Source: CAVTWJ01 sp963849485
GTDB taxonomy: Bacteria; Oederibacteriota; Muellerivitia; Muellerivitales; Muellerivitaceae
Reading direction: 5' to 3'
DNA: 5,050 nucleotides
Assembly (NCBI GenBank): GCA_963849485.1
Contig: CAWKIF010000055.1
Location: 1 to 5,050, forward strand
Part shown: one piece after another, positions 1 through 5,050 of the stretch
Position numbering within the stretch: the first letter of the stretch is position 1
Layout: each line of letters opens with the position of its first letter
Position numbers and translations under genes: made by a program
Notes under the pieces: generated by a model
Seen by the model: only the letters and a program-made list of their open reading frames with translations
Told to the model about the DNA's origin: nothing
Database searches by the model: none

Positions 1-236
1 ACAATCAGGTCGCCTTGTTTCGAGGTGATCAGGGCGGCATGGCTCCACCAGGCGAATTTTTTATTTTCCCCCCGGAACCGGAGCCCCTGGCCGAAACGGA
101 TGAAACCGTCGAAGAAATTATTGCCGTGGGTCAGGATAAAATCGCAGGGTTGGTATTGCCCGACCCGAGCCTCTTCCCCCGGACCAAAGAGGGTCTTGGG
201 GGGGATCATTGACTTTTTCCAGGTTTTGGGTGGCAT
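1..236 (-). CDS. YiiX-like permuted papain / NlpC-P60-type cysteine peptidase, N-terminal part (runs off left edge)
   Basis: The minus-strand frame is open from an ATG at 236-234 to the window edge, giving 78 residues with no stop. From about residue 30 the protein reads PCDFILTHGNNFF, then IRFGQGLRFRG, then WWSHAALI (61-70) and GDLI. From memory this series fits the N-terminal half of YiiX/YebB-like permuted papain-fold enzymes: a GDFIL-type strand, a conserved G-Q-x-L-R-F-R-G stretch and the catalytic His in S-H-A-A-L (H66). In that permuted family the catalytic Cys lies in the C-terminal half, which would be beyond the left edge, so the active site cannot be checked. Members act on amide or thioester bonds in lipids or peptides; the substrate here is unknown. 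No signal peptide is seen. An AGGGAG site ten bases upstream supports this start. It lies 31 bases downstream of the LuxR-type gene on the same strand and is probably co-transcribed with it. Confidence 0.72.
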   Translation of the reverse strand, partial: MPPKTWKKSMIPPKTLFGPGEEARVGQYQPCDFILTHGNNFFDGFIRFGQGLRFRGENKKFAWWSHAALITSKQGDLI

Positions 237-246
237 GTCGTTCTCA

Positions 247-252
247 CTCCCT
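247..252 (-). promoter_or_regulatory. Ribosome binding site of the peptidase gene
   Basis: AGGGAG on the minus strand lies ten bases before the ATG at 236. It sits inside the 31-base gap after the LuxR-type stop codon and decides the peptidase start over the next in-frame ATG, nine codons further in. Confidence 0.6.
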
Positions 253-267
253 TTAAAACCGAATTTT

Positions 268-1299
268 TTAGTTGACCGCTTGCTTTTCCGTCCGACCCAA
301 CAATAATTCCTTTTTATTTTCGGAAGGTTTTCCTTCTTTAAGGAGGGGGAGGGAAGGGCGTATTTCCTCGCGATGGTTCCGCAAATAATCCAACAAATAA
401 GGGCGCCGAAGCATCGCTTCTTTTTCCATATACAACAACTCTTCCGGAGGGGTCAACAGGTCGGGATCAACGGCTTGAACTTTCTCGTAAATGCCCTGCC
501 ACCGTTTTTTGACGGTCCAGAGGGAGAGCTTGAGGCAGGAGGCGATTTCCGAATCGGACCGGCCCTGAAGGGCCAGTTGCAGGACATGCTTTTGGCGGGG
601 GGAAAAATAGAAACGAGCCGCCGGGCAATGGAAAAGCTGCGCCAGGGCGTGGTTTTGATCGCAATGTTTTCCCTCCTCCCGGTTGATCCCGAAAAGATAA
701 AAAGGCTTGGAGGGTCCGGGCAACGAACCTGAGGGATCCTGGGCCGGGGGCTCCCGGCGCAGGACAAAGCCGGAACGGGACAGGGATTGCTTTTCCTCGG
801 CGCCATAAACCTCCCTCAGAATTTCGTTGATTTGGTAACCGTGCAAGGAGTTCAGGAAGGATTCGGATAACTTCAGGCGAATCTTCAGGGAATCCTCCGG
901 ATGAAGCCCTTGCCGTTCGTAGCCGAAATGCAGGACCAGCGCGTTCAAGCCGCATTGGGAATTTTGACGGGCGATTTCCCGCTGGTTCAGGAAGACCCGA
1001 CGTCCCTGATGCCAGCGCTCAACCACTTGAAGCGCCATATGGGCGGGGGAATGGGCGCGGGATTCCGCCGCATAATCCTCCCTGATAAATAAGCTCATCT
1101 CAAAGCCCACGATGCGTTGATGGGAGGGCCGCCCGTGATCCTCTACCACGGAAGAAAGGGCGATTTGATCGGAAAGGACGTAATTCCAAAAAGCCAATAG
1201 ATGCGGGAGATGATCGGGCGTGAAAATACGATGGTCCTGGACAAGCGGAAGGCATTGGGGGATTTCCTTCAACTTGGTCGTCCGGAAGGAAAGATACAT
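268..1299 (-). CDS. LuxR/GerE-type helix-turn-helix transcriptional regulator with an unassigned N-terminal domain
   Basis: This 343-residue protein has a C-terminal LuxR/GerE-like DNA-binding segment at about residues 233-275. It reads FSPRQKHVLQLALQGRSDSEIA, then a recognition-helix-like SLWTVKKRWQGIYEKV, matching the family plan of S/T-x-R-E/Q...L..G.s..EIA..L..S..TVK....I..K. The first ~180 residues show no receiver, PAS or acyl-homoserine-lactone-binding signature that I can recognise. The run RIVGFEMSLFI (62-72), followed by GLNALVLHFGY (117-127) and SLHGYQINEILREVYG (151-166), looks like an acyltransferase-fold (GNAT-like) or small-ligand sensor domain, but this is a guess. A typical LuxR regulator is 200-270 residues, so this one is long. 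The ATG at 1299 is the only standard start in frame after an upstream stop; its Shine-Dalgarno (GGGA, seven bases away) is weak. It is divergent from the encapsulin/TcA genes and is the obvious candidate to control them, but that is inferred from position only. Confidence 0.75.
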   Translation of the reverse strand: MYLSFRTTKLKEIPQCLPLVQDHRIFTPDHLPHLLAFWNYVLSDQIALSSVVEDHGRPSHQRIVGFEMSLFIREDYAAESRAHSPAHMALQVVERWHQGRRVFLNQREIARQNSQCGLNALVLHFGYERQGLHPEDSLKIRLKLSESFLNSLHGYQINEILREVYGAEEKQSLSRSGFVLRREPPAQDPSGSLPGPSKPFYLFGINREEGKHCDQNHALAQLFHCPAARFYFSPRQKHVLQLALQGRSDSEIASCLKLSLWTVKKRWQGIYEKVQAVDPDLLTPPEELLYMEKEAMLRRPYLLDYLRNHREEIRPSLPLLKEGKPSENKKELLLGRTEKQAVN

Positions 1300-1359
1300 A
1301 CGAATTTCCCGTGATGGGGAACCGTCCGAATTTTTGGAACCGGCAAGTCAAAAGGCCGT

Positions 1360-1383
1360 GGGTTACTAACTAAACAGTAATCC
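1360..1383. repeat. Imperfect inverted repeat, operator-like, upstream of the LuxR-type gene
   Basis: The arms GGGTTACT (1360-1367) and AGTAATCC (1376-1383) are inverted copies matching at seven of eight positions, separated by eight AT-rich bases. The dyad centre lies about 72 bases upstream of the LuxR-type ATG. The size and spacing suit a dimeric regulator, so autoregulation is possible. Chance occurrence cannot be excluded for one imperfect 8-bp dyad. Confidence 0.35.
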
Positions 1384-1709
1384 CGTCTTCAATCATTCGC
1401 GCGCGGTTCATAAAAGGTTGGACCCCAAAATTTTCTGCAATTTGAAAGCAACACCCGAGTTAGAAAAACCTGAAGGTAATCTAGGGCACTTTTTATTTAA
1501 TTTGATACCGTCCACAAAAAAATAATTTCAAAAATCGGTCCATGGGTCAACCGGCCAAAAATTGTGCGGAAAAAGTAAAACGATACCAAATCCAACCTTC
1601 GGGAAATTTTTACAGTTTCCTTACGGAACCTGGAAGCTTTAACGGAAAAGCAAAAAAATCTTGGGGAAGATGGACCGAATGGGCGATGAACCCTCAAGGG
1701 ACCGCCGGC

Positions 1710-1734
1710 CCTGGGCCTCCATGTTAGGCCCAGG
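1710..1734. other. GC-rich perfect 9-bp hairpin
   Basis: CCTGGGCCT (1710-1718) and AGGCCCAGG (1726-1734) are perfect inverted copies around a seven-base loop. The hairpin stands out in an AT-rich region. On the plus strand it is followed by TAAAATTTG, not a T-run, and on the minus strand by GC-rich sequence, so it is not a textbook intrinsic terminator in either direction. It could be a leader structure, a weak terminator or a bidirectional insulator between the divergent units. Confidence 0.5.
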
Positions 1735-1760
1735 TAAAATTTGAAATAAAAGCAAAAAAT

Positions 1761-1775
1761 TACACCGACGGTGTA
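1761..1775. promoter_or_regulatory. Perfect 15-bp palindrome, candidate operator
   Basis: TACACCG-A-CGGTGTA is a perfect 7-1-7 dyad. It lies 71 bases before the encapsulin-like ATG at 1847, between an A-rich stretch and the ribosome-binding site. Position and symmetry suit the binding site of a dimeric transcription factor; the LuxR-type protein encoded next door is the nearest candidate. As RNA it could instead fold only poorly, because the loop would be a single base, which favours a DNA-level role. No second copy was found in the window by eye. Confidence 0.45.
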
Positions 1776-1832
1776 TCCGTCCCATCGGGGATTTCATGAC
1801 ACAATCCCGAAAGTTTTCCCACCTAAAAACCC

Positions 1833-1839
1833 AAAGGAG
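1833..1839 (+). promoter_or_regulatory. Ribosome binding site of the encapsulin-like gene
   Basis: AAAGGAG lies seven bases before the ATG at 1847, a near-ideal Shine-Dalgarno. It decides the start over an in-frame ATG at 1796, which would add 17 residues unlike the start of a shell protein and has only a GGGGA five bases upstream. Confidence 0.75.
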
Positions 1840-1846
1840 CTCATTC

Positions 1847-3157
1847 ATGGACACAACGGCAACCGCCGCACCCCCGTCTTCTTCAGCAGGTTCATCCGCG
1901 ACGCCGCCTCCCTTGACGGCCCACTTGTCCTCGGCTCCGCACGCGGGCGAGCATTTCGCTCCGCCGAAGGGCCTCCATCTGGGAAGGGAAAAGGTCTCGT
2001 GGGACCCGAAGGTGTGGGAAAGGATCGACCGCGCGGTCCAGCGCGAGTTCAAGCGCACCCGCGTCGCCGCGAAATTTCTGCCCCACCACCGTGTCGATCC
2101 GCATATTACCACCGTGCCCGCGGACACGGTCCTGGCCAACCTCAATACCAGCACCCCCTACGTCAATCCGCAGAATGGGGAGATTGCCGCGCAGCCGACG
2201 ACTCCCCCTTTGTTGAACATCGACGAAGGCGCCACCACCCGCCTCATTGAAATTTGGGTGGAGTTCTCACTGACGCCCGCCCAAGTCCAGGAGGAAAACC
2301 ACCAGCTGGCCGCCCACCCCGAACCCCACCCGGATCCAAAGGCGCATCCTGACGCTCACGGGCACCATGAGCACCACCGTTCCAGCACCGCCTGCACACT
2401 GGCCACCCGCGCTGCCAACATCCTGAGCCTGGCCCAGGATACGGTCATCTTCCAGGGCGCGAACGCTTTTCCCGTCGCCTCTGTCGCCGGTTCGGGCACA
2501 CCGCTGTTCCAGTCGGAAACCGTGCTCAACCGGGGAGTTCCCTCCGATACGGGCCTCTTGTGCATTGGCGGACCCACTCCCTTGCCGCAGGACCAGATCC
2601 TGATCGTGGCGCCCGTGACCCCTACGGTCCCTCCCGCGGCGGGGGCGTCGGTACTGGCGCAATACTCCGAGAATACCGTGGCGCAGATCCACAAGGCCTA
2701 CGCCCTTCTCTCGGCCAACGGATATCCCGGTCCCTATGTTTGCGTCCTCCATTACTATCCCTGGGCCGATTCCTTTGCCCCGCTGGCGAACACGCTGATC
2801 CTCCCCGCGGACCGCATCAAGCCCATCATGGAGGAGGGGTATCACGCCAGCGTCGCCTTGCCGGGAGTTCCCGCTCCCCAGAATCCGCAGGTCGCCGCCC
2901 AAATGCCGAACCCGCCGATCATCCCCACCGCGGACCTCTACCCGGCCAGCGGCGTGATCCCGGCAGAGACCCAGCCCCAAGCCATGGGGTTGGTCATCTC
3001 CCTCGGGGGCAACACGGTGGACCTGGTGAACGGCCTGGATCCCGTGACGGCCTTTTCCCAATTGGATCCGACGGGGAACTACCTGTTCCGGGTGCTGACC
3101 CGTTTCGCCCTGCGGTTGAAGGACCCGGGAGCGGTCATCCGGCTCGAGTTCCAGTAA
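1847..3157 (+). CDS. Encapsulin-like shell protein (Linocin_M18 / HK97-fold family)
   Basis: The product is 436 residues, against roughly 265-300 for classical family 1 encapsulins. Residues 1-50 are Ala/Ser/Pro-rich and probably disordered. Residues 52-79 (W..IDRAVQREFKRTRVAAKFLP) match the N-terminal helix and RR/KF-type strand of encapsulins. Residues 88-143 (TTVPAD, then NIDEGATTRLIEIWVEFSL) match the E-loop and the LIELRATFTL strand. Residues 184-206 (LATRAANILSLAQDTVIFQGA) match the long helix ending in D..IF.G. Residues 278-301 (helix, then GYPGPYVCVL) match the E/PGPY-x-LV strand, and 380-436 (GLVISLGGNTVDLVNG, then LFRVLTRFALRLKDPGAVIRLEF) match the end of the fold. Two insertions stand out: His-rich 152-177 and Pro-rich 339-378. 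Encapsulins assemble into icosahedral cytoplasmic compartments. No classical cargo (peroxidase, ferritin-like) is seen; the next gene, 30 bases on, is TcA-like. No protease, portal or terminase is in view, which argues weakly against a phage capsid. Confidence 0.8.
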   Translation: MDTTATAAPPSSSAGSSATPPPLTAHLSSAPHAGEHFAPPKGLHLGREKVSWDPKVWERIDRAVQREFKRTRVAAKFLPHHRVDPHITTVPADTVLANLNTSTPYVNPQNGEIAAQPTTPPLLNIDEGATTRLIEIWVEFSLTPAQVQEENHQLAAHPEPHPDPKAHPDAHGHHEHHRSSTACTLATRAANILSLAQDTVIFQGANAFPVASVAGSGTPLFQSETVLNRGVPSDTGLLCIGGPTPLPQDQILIVAPVTPTVPPAAGASVLAQYSENTVAQIHKAYALLSANGYPGPYVCVLHYYPWADSFAPLANTLILPADRIKPIMEEGYHASVALPGVPAPQNPQVAAQMPNPPIIPTADLYPASGVIPAETQPQAMGLVISLGGNTVDLVNGLDPVTAFSQLDPTGNYLFRVLTRFALRLKDPGAVIRLEFQ

Positions 3158-3174
3158 GACCTTAGCGACCAGCC

Positions 3175-3180
3175 AAAGGA
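3175..3180 (+). promoter_or_regulatory. Ribosome binding site of the TcA-like gene
   Basis: AAAGGA lies seven bases before the ATG at 3188. It is nearly the same site at the same spacing as that of the encapsulin-like gene. No terminator or hairpin lies in the 30-base gap, so the two genes are probably one operon. Confidence 0.7.
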
Positions 3181-3187
3181 ATAACTC

Positions 3188-4918
3188 ATGAAAGTGAGTC
3201 AAGGGGGCGTGTCGTTTTGGTACGGCACGCCGGACGCTCCCGCGCCCTCAGGGGTCGTCGCGGCCGGCGGCGATACCTCCGTCACCATCGGCCTGGAGCC
3301 GCCCGATCCCGCCGCCCATATCACGGTCCTGTACAGGATCAACCACGGCGCGCCGCATACCGTCGAGGCCCTGCTGACGCACCACAACACCCCGGGCAGG
3401 GAATATTTCCACACGCAGCTGACGGGGTTCAAGGATGGCGACAAGGTGGAGTACGTCGCGGTCTACCGCTCCGGAAGCCGCCAGATCCCGTCGAACCAGG
3501 AAGCTGAAAGCCATGTCGTGGTTTTCACCGTGGGGCCGACCGCCGGGTCTGAGGCCCAAACCAGCCACGCGGCGGATGGAAAGCACGGCCCGGAAGCCGA
3601 AGATCCTCAGGAGGCGCTGCGCGCCGTCCTGCACGCTTCCTCCGCCCTGAATTCCCCCGCGCAGGTTGATACCTTCATCAAACTTTATTTCAGCCATAAC
3701 GGCGACTCGCCTTCGTTTTGGCAGGACCTGGAAAAACACCCCGACCTGAAGCCTCATATCGAAAGGCTCCAGTTCGTCCTGCAGGTCGATCTTTTGGCCT
3801 CCGGGCATTTGCCCTTGATCGAGGCCCTGTTGAAAAGGCCGGGCATCCATTCGATGCGGGACCTGGCCCAAATGGACGATTCGGCCTGGCATGAAATGAT
3901 CGCGAAATCGGGGGTTCCCCCCGAAATCCCTGGCTCCTCCCCCGAGTCCAAGGCGCGGTTCTACGCCGGATCGATCCAGGCGACGCTGCAGGCCGCCTTC
4001 CCGACCCTGACCGTGTGGCGGATCGCGGTGAAGAACCACCGGGTTGATCCGCTCGCGGCGAAGTTCCTGGAGAACTCCCCCGACTTCGACATCGCCACGG
4101 CGCGGGTCGACTCCTACGCGGACAACCACGCGGCCGCCGCTTTTAAGGGGATCCCGGCGGAGAAAAAGGCGGGGGTGCTCCAGGAAGTGAAGCGCCTCCA
4201 GCGGCTCTTCGCGGCCAGCCCCAACCCGGACGTATTCCGGGGCCTGCTCGAGGCCCCCTTCGACTCGGCCCATGCCATCGCGGTGATCCCCCGAGGGACC
4301 TTCGTTTCCCACTACGGACATTTTTTCGGCGGTTCCGCCCAGGCCGGGGAATTGCACGAACGCGCCCAGTTCATCAACGCCCGGAATCTCCACCTGCGCA
4401 CCAGCATCCAGGACTCCCTCCGCACCCCGCCCACCCGCGGCATGGGCCACCATTCCCAGAAGGAAATGGCCCGGACTTACGGGAGTCACGCGCGGGGCCC
4501 CCGTCCGGCGGGGGGCGAAACACCCGGAGCCCCTCATCCCGGCCATAAAGAAGGTTCCCTGAAGGAGGACCTGGTCAAGCGGTTCCCGAATTCGGAGGAA
4601 CTGTTCGGCTCCCTCACCCTTTGCAATTGCGACGAATGCGAATCGGCGATCGGCCCCTCGGCGTACCTGGTGGACCTTTTCGATTTCCTCAACTCCTCAA
4701 AACCGAACGAACACGGCGCCACCCCCCTGGACGTCCTGATCGGCAACCCCGGGAAACGGATCCCCGGACGCCTGCCGGACCTGGCGTACCTGAAATTGAC
4801 CTGCGCCAATACCAACACCGCCATGCCCTATATCGACATCGTCAACGAGGTTCTCGAGTCCTACGTCGCCCTGGGACTCAAATCGAGGCCCCGGGCGCGG
4901 GGGACACGGCGATTCTGA
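3188..4918 (+). CDS. TcA-like toxin-complex protein (VRP1-type) with N-terminal Ig/Fn3-like domain; frame broken near its 3' end
   Basis: The 576-codon open frame looks like the N-terminal part of a large Tc-toxin A-type protein, a family whose members form pentameric injection channels. Residues 20-117 (VTIGLEPP, ITVLYRIN, DGDKVEYVAVYR, VVVFTVG) look like an all-beta Ig/Fn3-like domain. A polar linker (118-145) leads into a mostly helical region (146-400). Residues 353-395 (LLEAPFDSAHAIAVIPRGTF, then FGGSAQA) match the D-S-A-H-A-I stretch common in TcA-like proteins, as I recall. Residues 474-500 carry a CxCxxC motif (C479, C481, C484) and the diagnostic SAYLVDLFDFL. PDLAYLKL and C539-x-NTNTAMPYIDIVNEVLE (541-557) are the other VRP1 marks. 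Residues after G563 are out of frame: the family-like sequence continues one frame over, so this stop is not the true end. Full TcA proteins usually exceed 1,000-2,000 residues. It sits 30 bases after the encapsulin-like gene. Confidence 0.78.
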   Translation: MKVSQGGVSFWYGTPDAPAPSGVVAAGGDTSVTIGLEPPDPAAHITVLYRINHGAPHTVEALLTHHNTPGREYFHTQLTGFKDGDKVEYVAVYRSGSRQIPSNQEAESHVVVFTVGPTAGSEAQTSHAADGKHGPEAEDPQEALRAVLHASSALNSPAQVDTFIKLYFSHNGDSPSFWQDLEKHPDLKPHIERLQFVLQVDLLASGHLPLIEALLKRPGIHSMRDLAQMDDSAWHEMIAKSGVPPEIPGSSPESKARFYAGSIQATLQAAFPTLTVWRIAVKNHRVDPLAAKFLENSPDFDIATARVDSYADNHAAAAFKGIPAEKKAGVLQEVKRLQRLFAASPNPDVFRGLLEAPFDSAHAIAVIPRGTFVSHYGHFFGGSAQAGELHERAQFINARNLHLRTSIQDSLRTPPTRGMGHHSQKEMARTYGSHARGPRPAGGETPGAPHPGHKEGSLKEDLVKRFPNSEELFGSLTLCNCDECESAIGPSAYLVDLFDFLNSSKPNEHGATPLDVLIGNPGKRIPGRLPDLAYLKLTCANTNTAMPYIDIVNEVLESYVALGLKSRPRARGTRRF

Positions 4919-5050
4919 TGTCGGCGGAGCTGGACGCCAACCCCCAGTACGTCAACCAGCGGGCCTACGGGATGCTTCTACCAGGCGGTCTACCCCTTCA
5001 CGCTTCCTTTTAACCGCCCCCTCCAGGTGATGCGGACCTACCTGAACCAG
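4876..5050 (+). pseudogene. Continuation of the TcA-like gene after two frameshifts (runs off right edge)
   Basis: From 4876 a frame shifted by one base reads TQIEAPGAGDTAILMSAEL, then DANPQYVNQRAYGML. This is what TcA-like proteins carry right after NEVLE: an A-EL-A-PQ-VN-AY pattern. Near 4974-4979 the sense returns to the original frame and reads YQAVYPFTLPF, then NRPLQVMRTYLNQ, to the window edge at 5050. The first shift fits one lost base, for example a G in the GGG at 4873-4875. The second fits one extra base in GCTTCTA. Together they restore the frame. Either these are read or assembly errors, or the gene carries real lesions in which only about 34 codons are displaced. An ATG at 4918-4920 overlaps the early TGA, but its frame closes at 5013, so separate translation is unlikely to matter. 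Confidence 0.7.

Larger units (their letters stand above)
1300..1846. other. AT-rich divergent intergenic region
   Basis: This 547-base stretch separates the minus-strand regulator unit from the plus-strand encapsulin/TcA unit. It must hold both promoters. No convincing -35/-10 pair was found by eye on either strand. TTGATA at 1502-1507 with TAATTT at 1523-1528 is the nearest plus-strand match, but its 15-base spacer is too short. The region contains an imperfect dyad (1360-1383), a GC-rich hairpin (1710-1734) and a perfect palindrome (1761-1775), listed separately. An open frame at 1542-1727 has no ribosome-binding site and looks accidental. Confidence 0.7.

Noticed and set aside
15..306. 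Two short plus-strand open frames at the left edge
   Set aside because: They are antisense to the permuted peptidase and the end of the LuxR-type gene, with Pro/Arg-rich sequence and no motif.
341..361. G-rich tract as a possible G-quadruplex
   Set aside because: It lacks four separate runs of three or more Gs and lies inside the coding sequence of the LuxR-type protein, where it encodes ordinary Pro/Leu/Ser codons.
1502..1528. TTGATA and TAATTT as a sigma-70-type promoter
   Set aside because: The 15-base spacer is too short and the elements are weak matches in a generally AT-rich region.
1542..1727. Small plus-strand open frame of 61 codons in the intergenic region
   Set aside because: It has no ribosome-binding site before its ATG, no recognisable motif, and its stop falls in the loop of the GC-rich hairpin; most likely chance.
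1796..1846. Upstream in-frame ATG as the start of the encapsulin-like gene
   Set aside because: The extra 17 residues look non-coding and the ATG at 1847 has a near-ideal AAAGGAG seven bases upstream.
1847..3157. Phage major capsid protein rather than encapsulin
   Set aside because: The conserved segments fit encapsulins better, and no portal, terminase, scaffold or protease gene is in view. The neighbours outside the window are unseen, so this is rejected with moderate confidence only.
2267..3202. A 311-codon open frame on the minus strand opposite the encapsulin-like gene
   Set aside because: Low-complexity Gly/Arg/Asp composition, and the opposite strand shows conserved encapsulin segments along its whole length.
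3248..4546. A 432-codon open frame on the minus strand opposite the TcA-like gene
   Set aside because: It is Gly/Arg/Val-rich with no recognisable motif, and lies wholly antisense to a gene with clear family motifs. GC-rich coding sequence commonly gives such shadows.
4873..4918. Programmed -1 ribosomal frameshift in the TcA-like gene
   Set aside because: There is no clear heptameric slippery site, and a second shift in the opposite sense is needed about 100 bases later; two indels explain it more simply.

Overview
The window appears to come from a moderately GC-rich bacterium. Strong Shine-Dalgarno sites precede three of the four genes, the coding regions on the right are visibly GC-rich, and the ~550-base stretch in the middle is AT-rich. 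The phylum cannot be fixed from sequence alone. No rRNA, tRNA, CRISPR array, transposase or phage morphogenesis gene other than one HK97-fold-like shell gene was seen.

Layout. Left part, minus strand: a two-gene unit transcribed leftwards. It starts with a 343-residue LuxR/GerE-type helix-turn-helix protein (268-1299). After a 31-base gap comes the N-terminal part of a YiiX-like permuted papain / NlpC-P60-type cysteine peptidase (1-236), which runs off the left edge. Middle: a non-coding stretch (1300-1846) between the divergent units. It holds a perfect 15-bp palindrome (1761-1775), a GC-rich 9-bp hairpin (1710-1734) and an imperfect dyad near the luxR-type start (1360-1383). Right part, plus strand: two genes 30 bases apart. 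The first encodes a 436-residue encapsulin-like shell protein (Linocin_M18/HK97 fold) with a disordered N-terminus, a His-rich insertion and a Pro-rich insertion. The second encodes a large TcA-like insecticidal-toxin-complex (VRP1-type) protein preceded by an Ig/Fn3-like domain. The TcA reading frame is broken by two compensating single-base shifts near 4875 and 4977, after which it resumes its original frame and leaves the window at the right edge.

How the parts may work together. The most striking point is an encapsulin-like shell gene and a Tc-toxin A-like gene in what looks like one operon, divergent from a regulator and a cysteine peptidase. I know of no described system that pairs these two families. 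The idea that they form one particle or one regulated unit is inference from gene order, spacing and matching ribosome-binding sites. The TcA frame damage leaves open whether the toxin gene is intact in the living strain.
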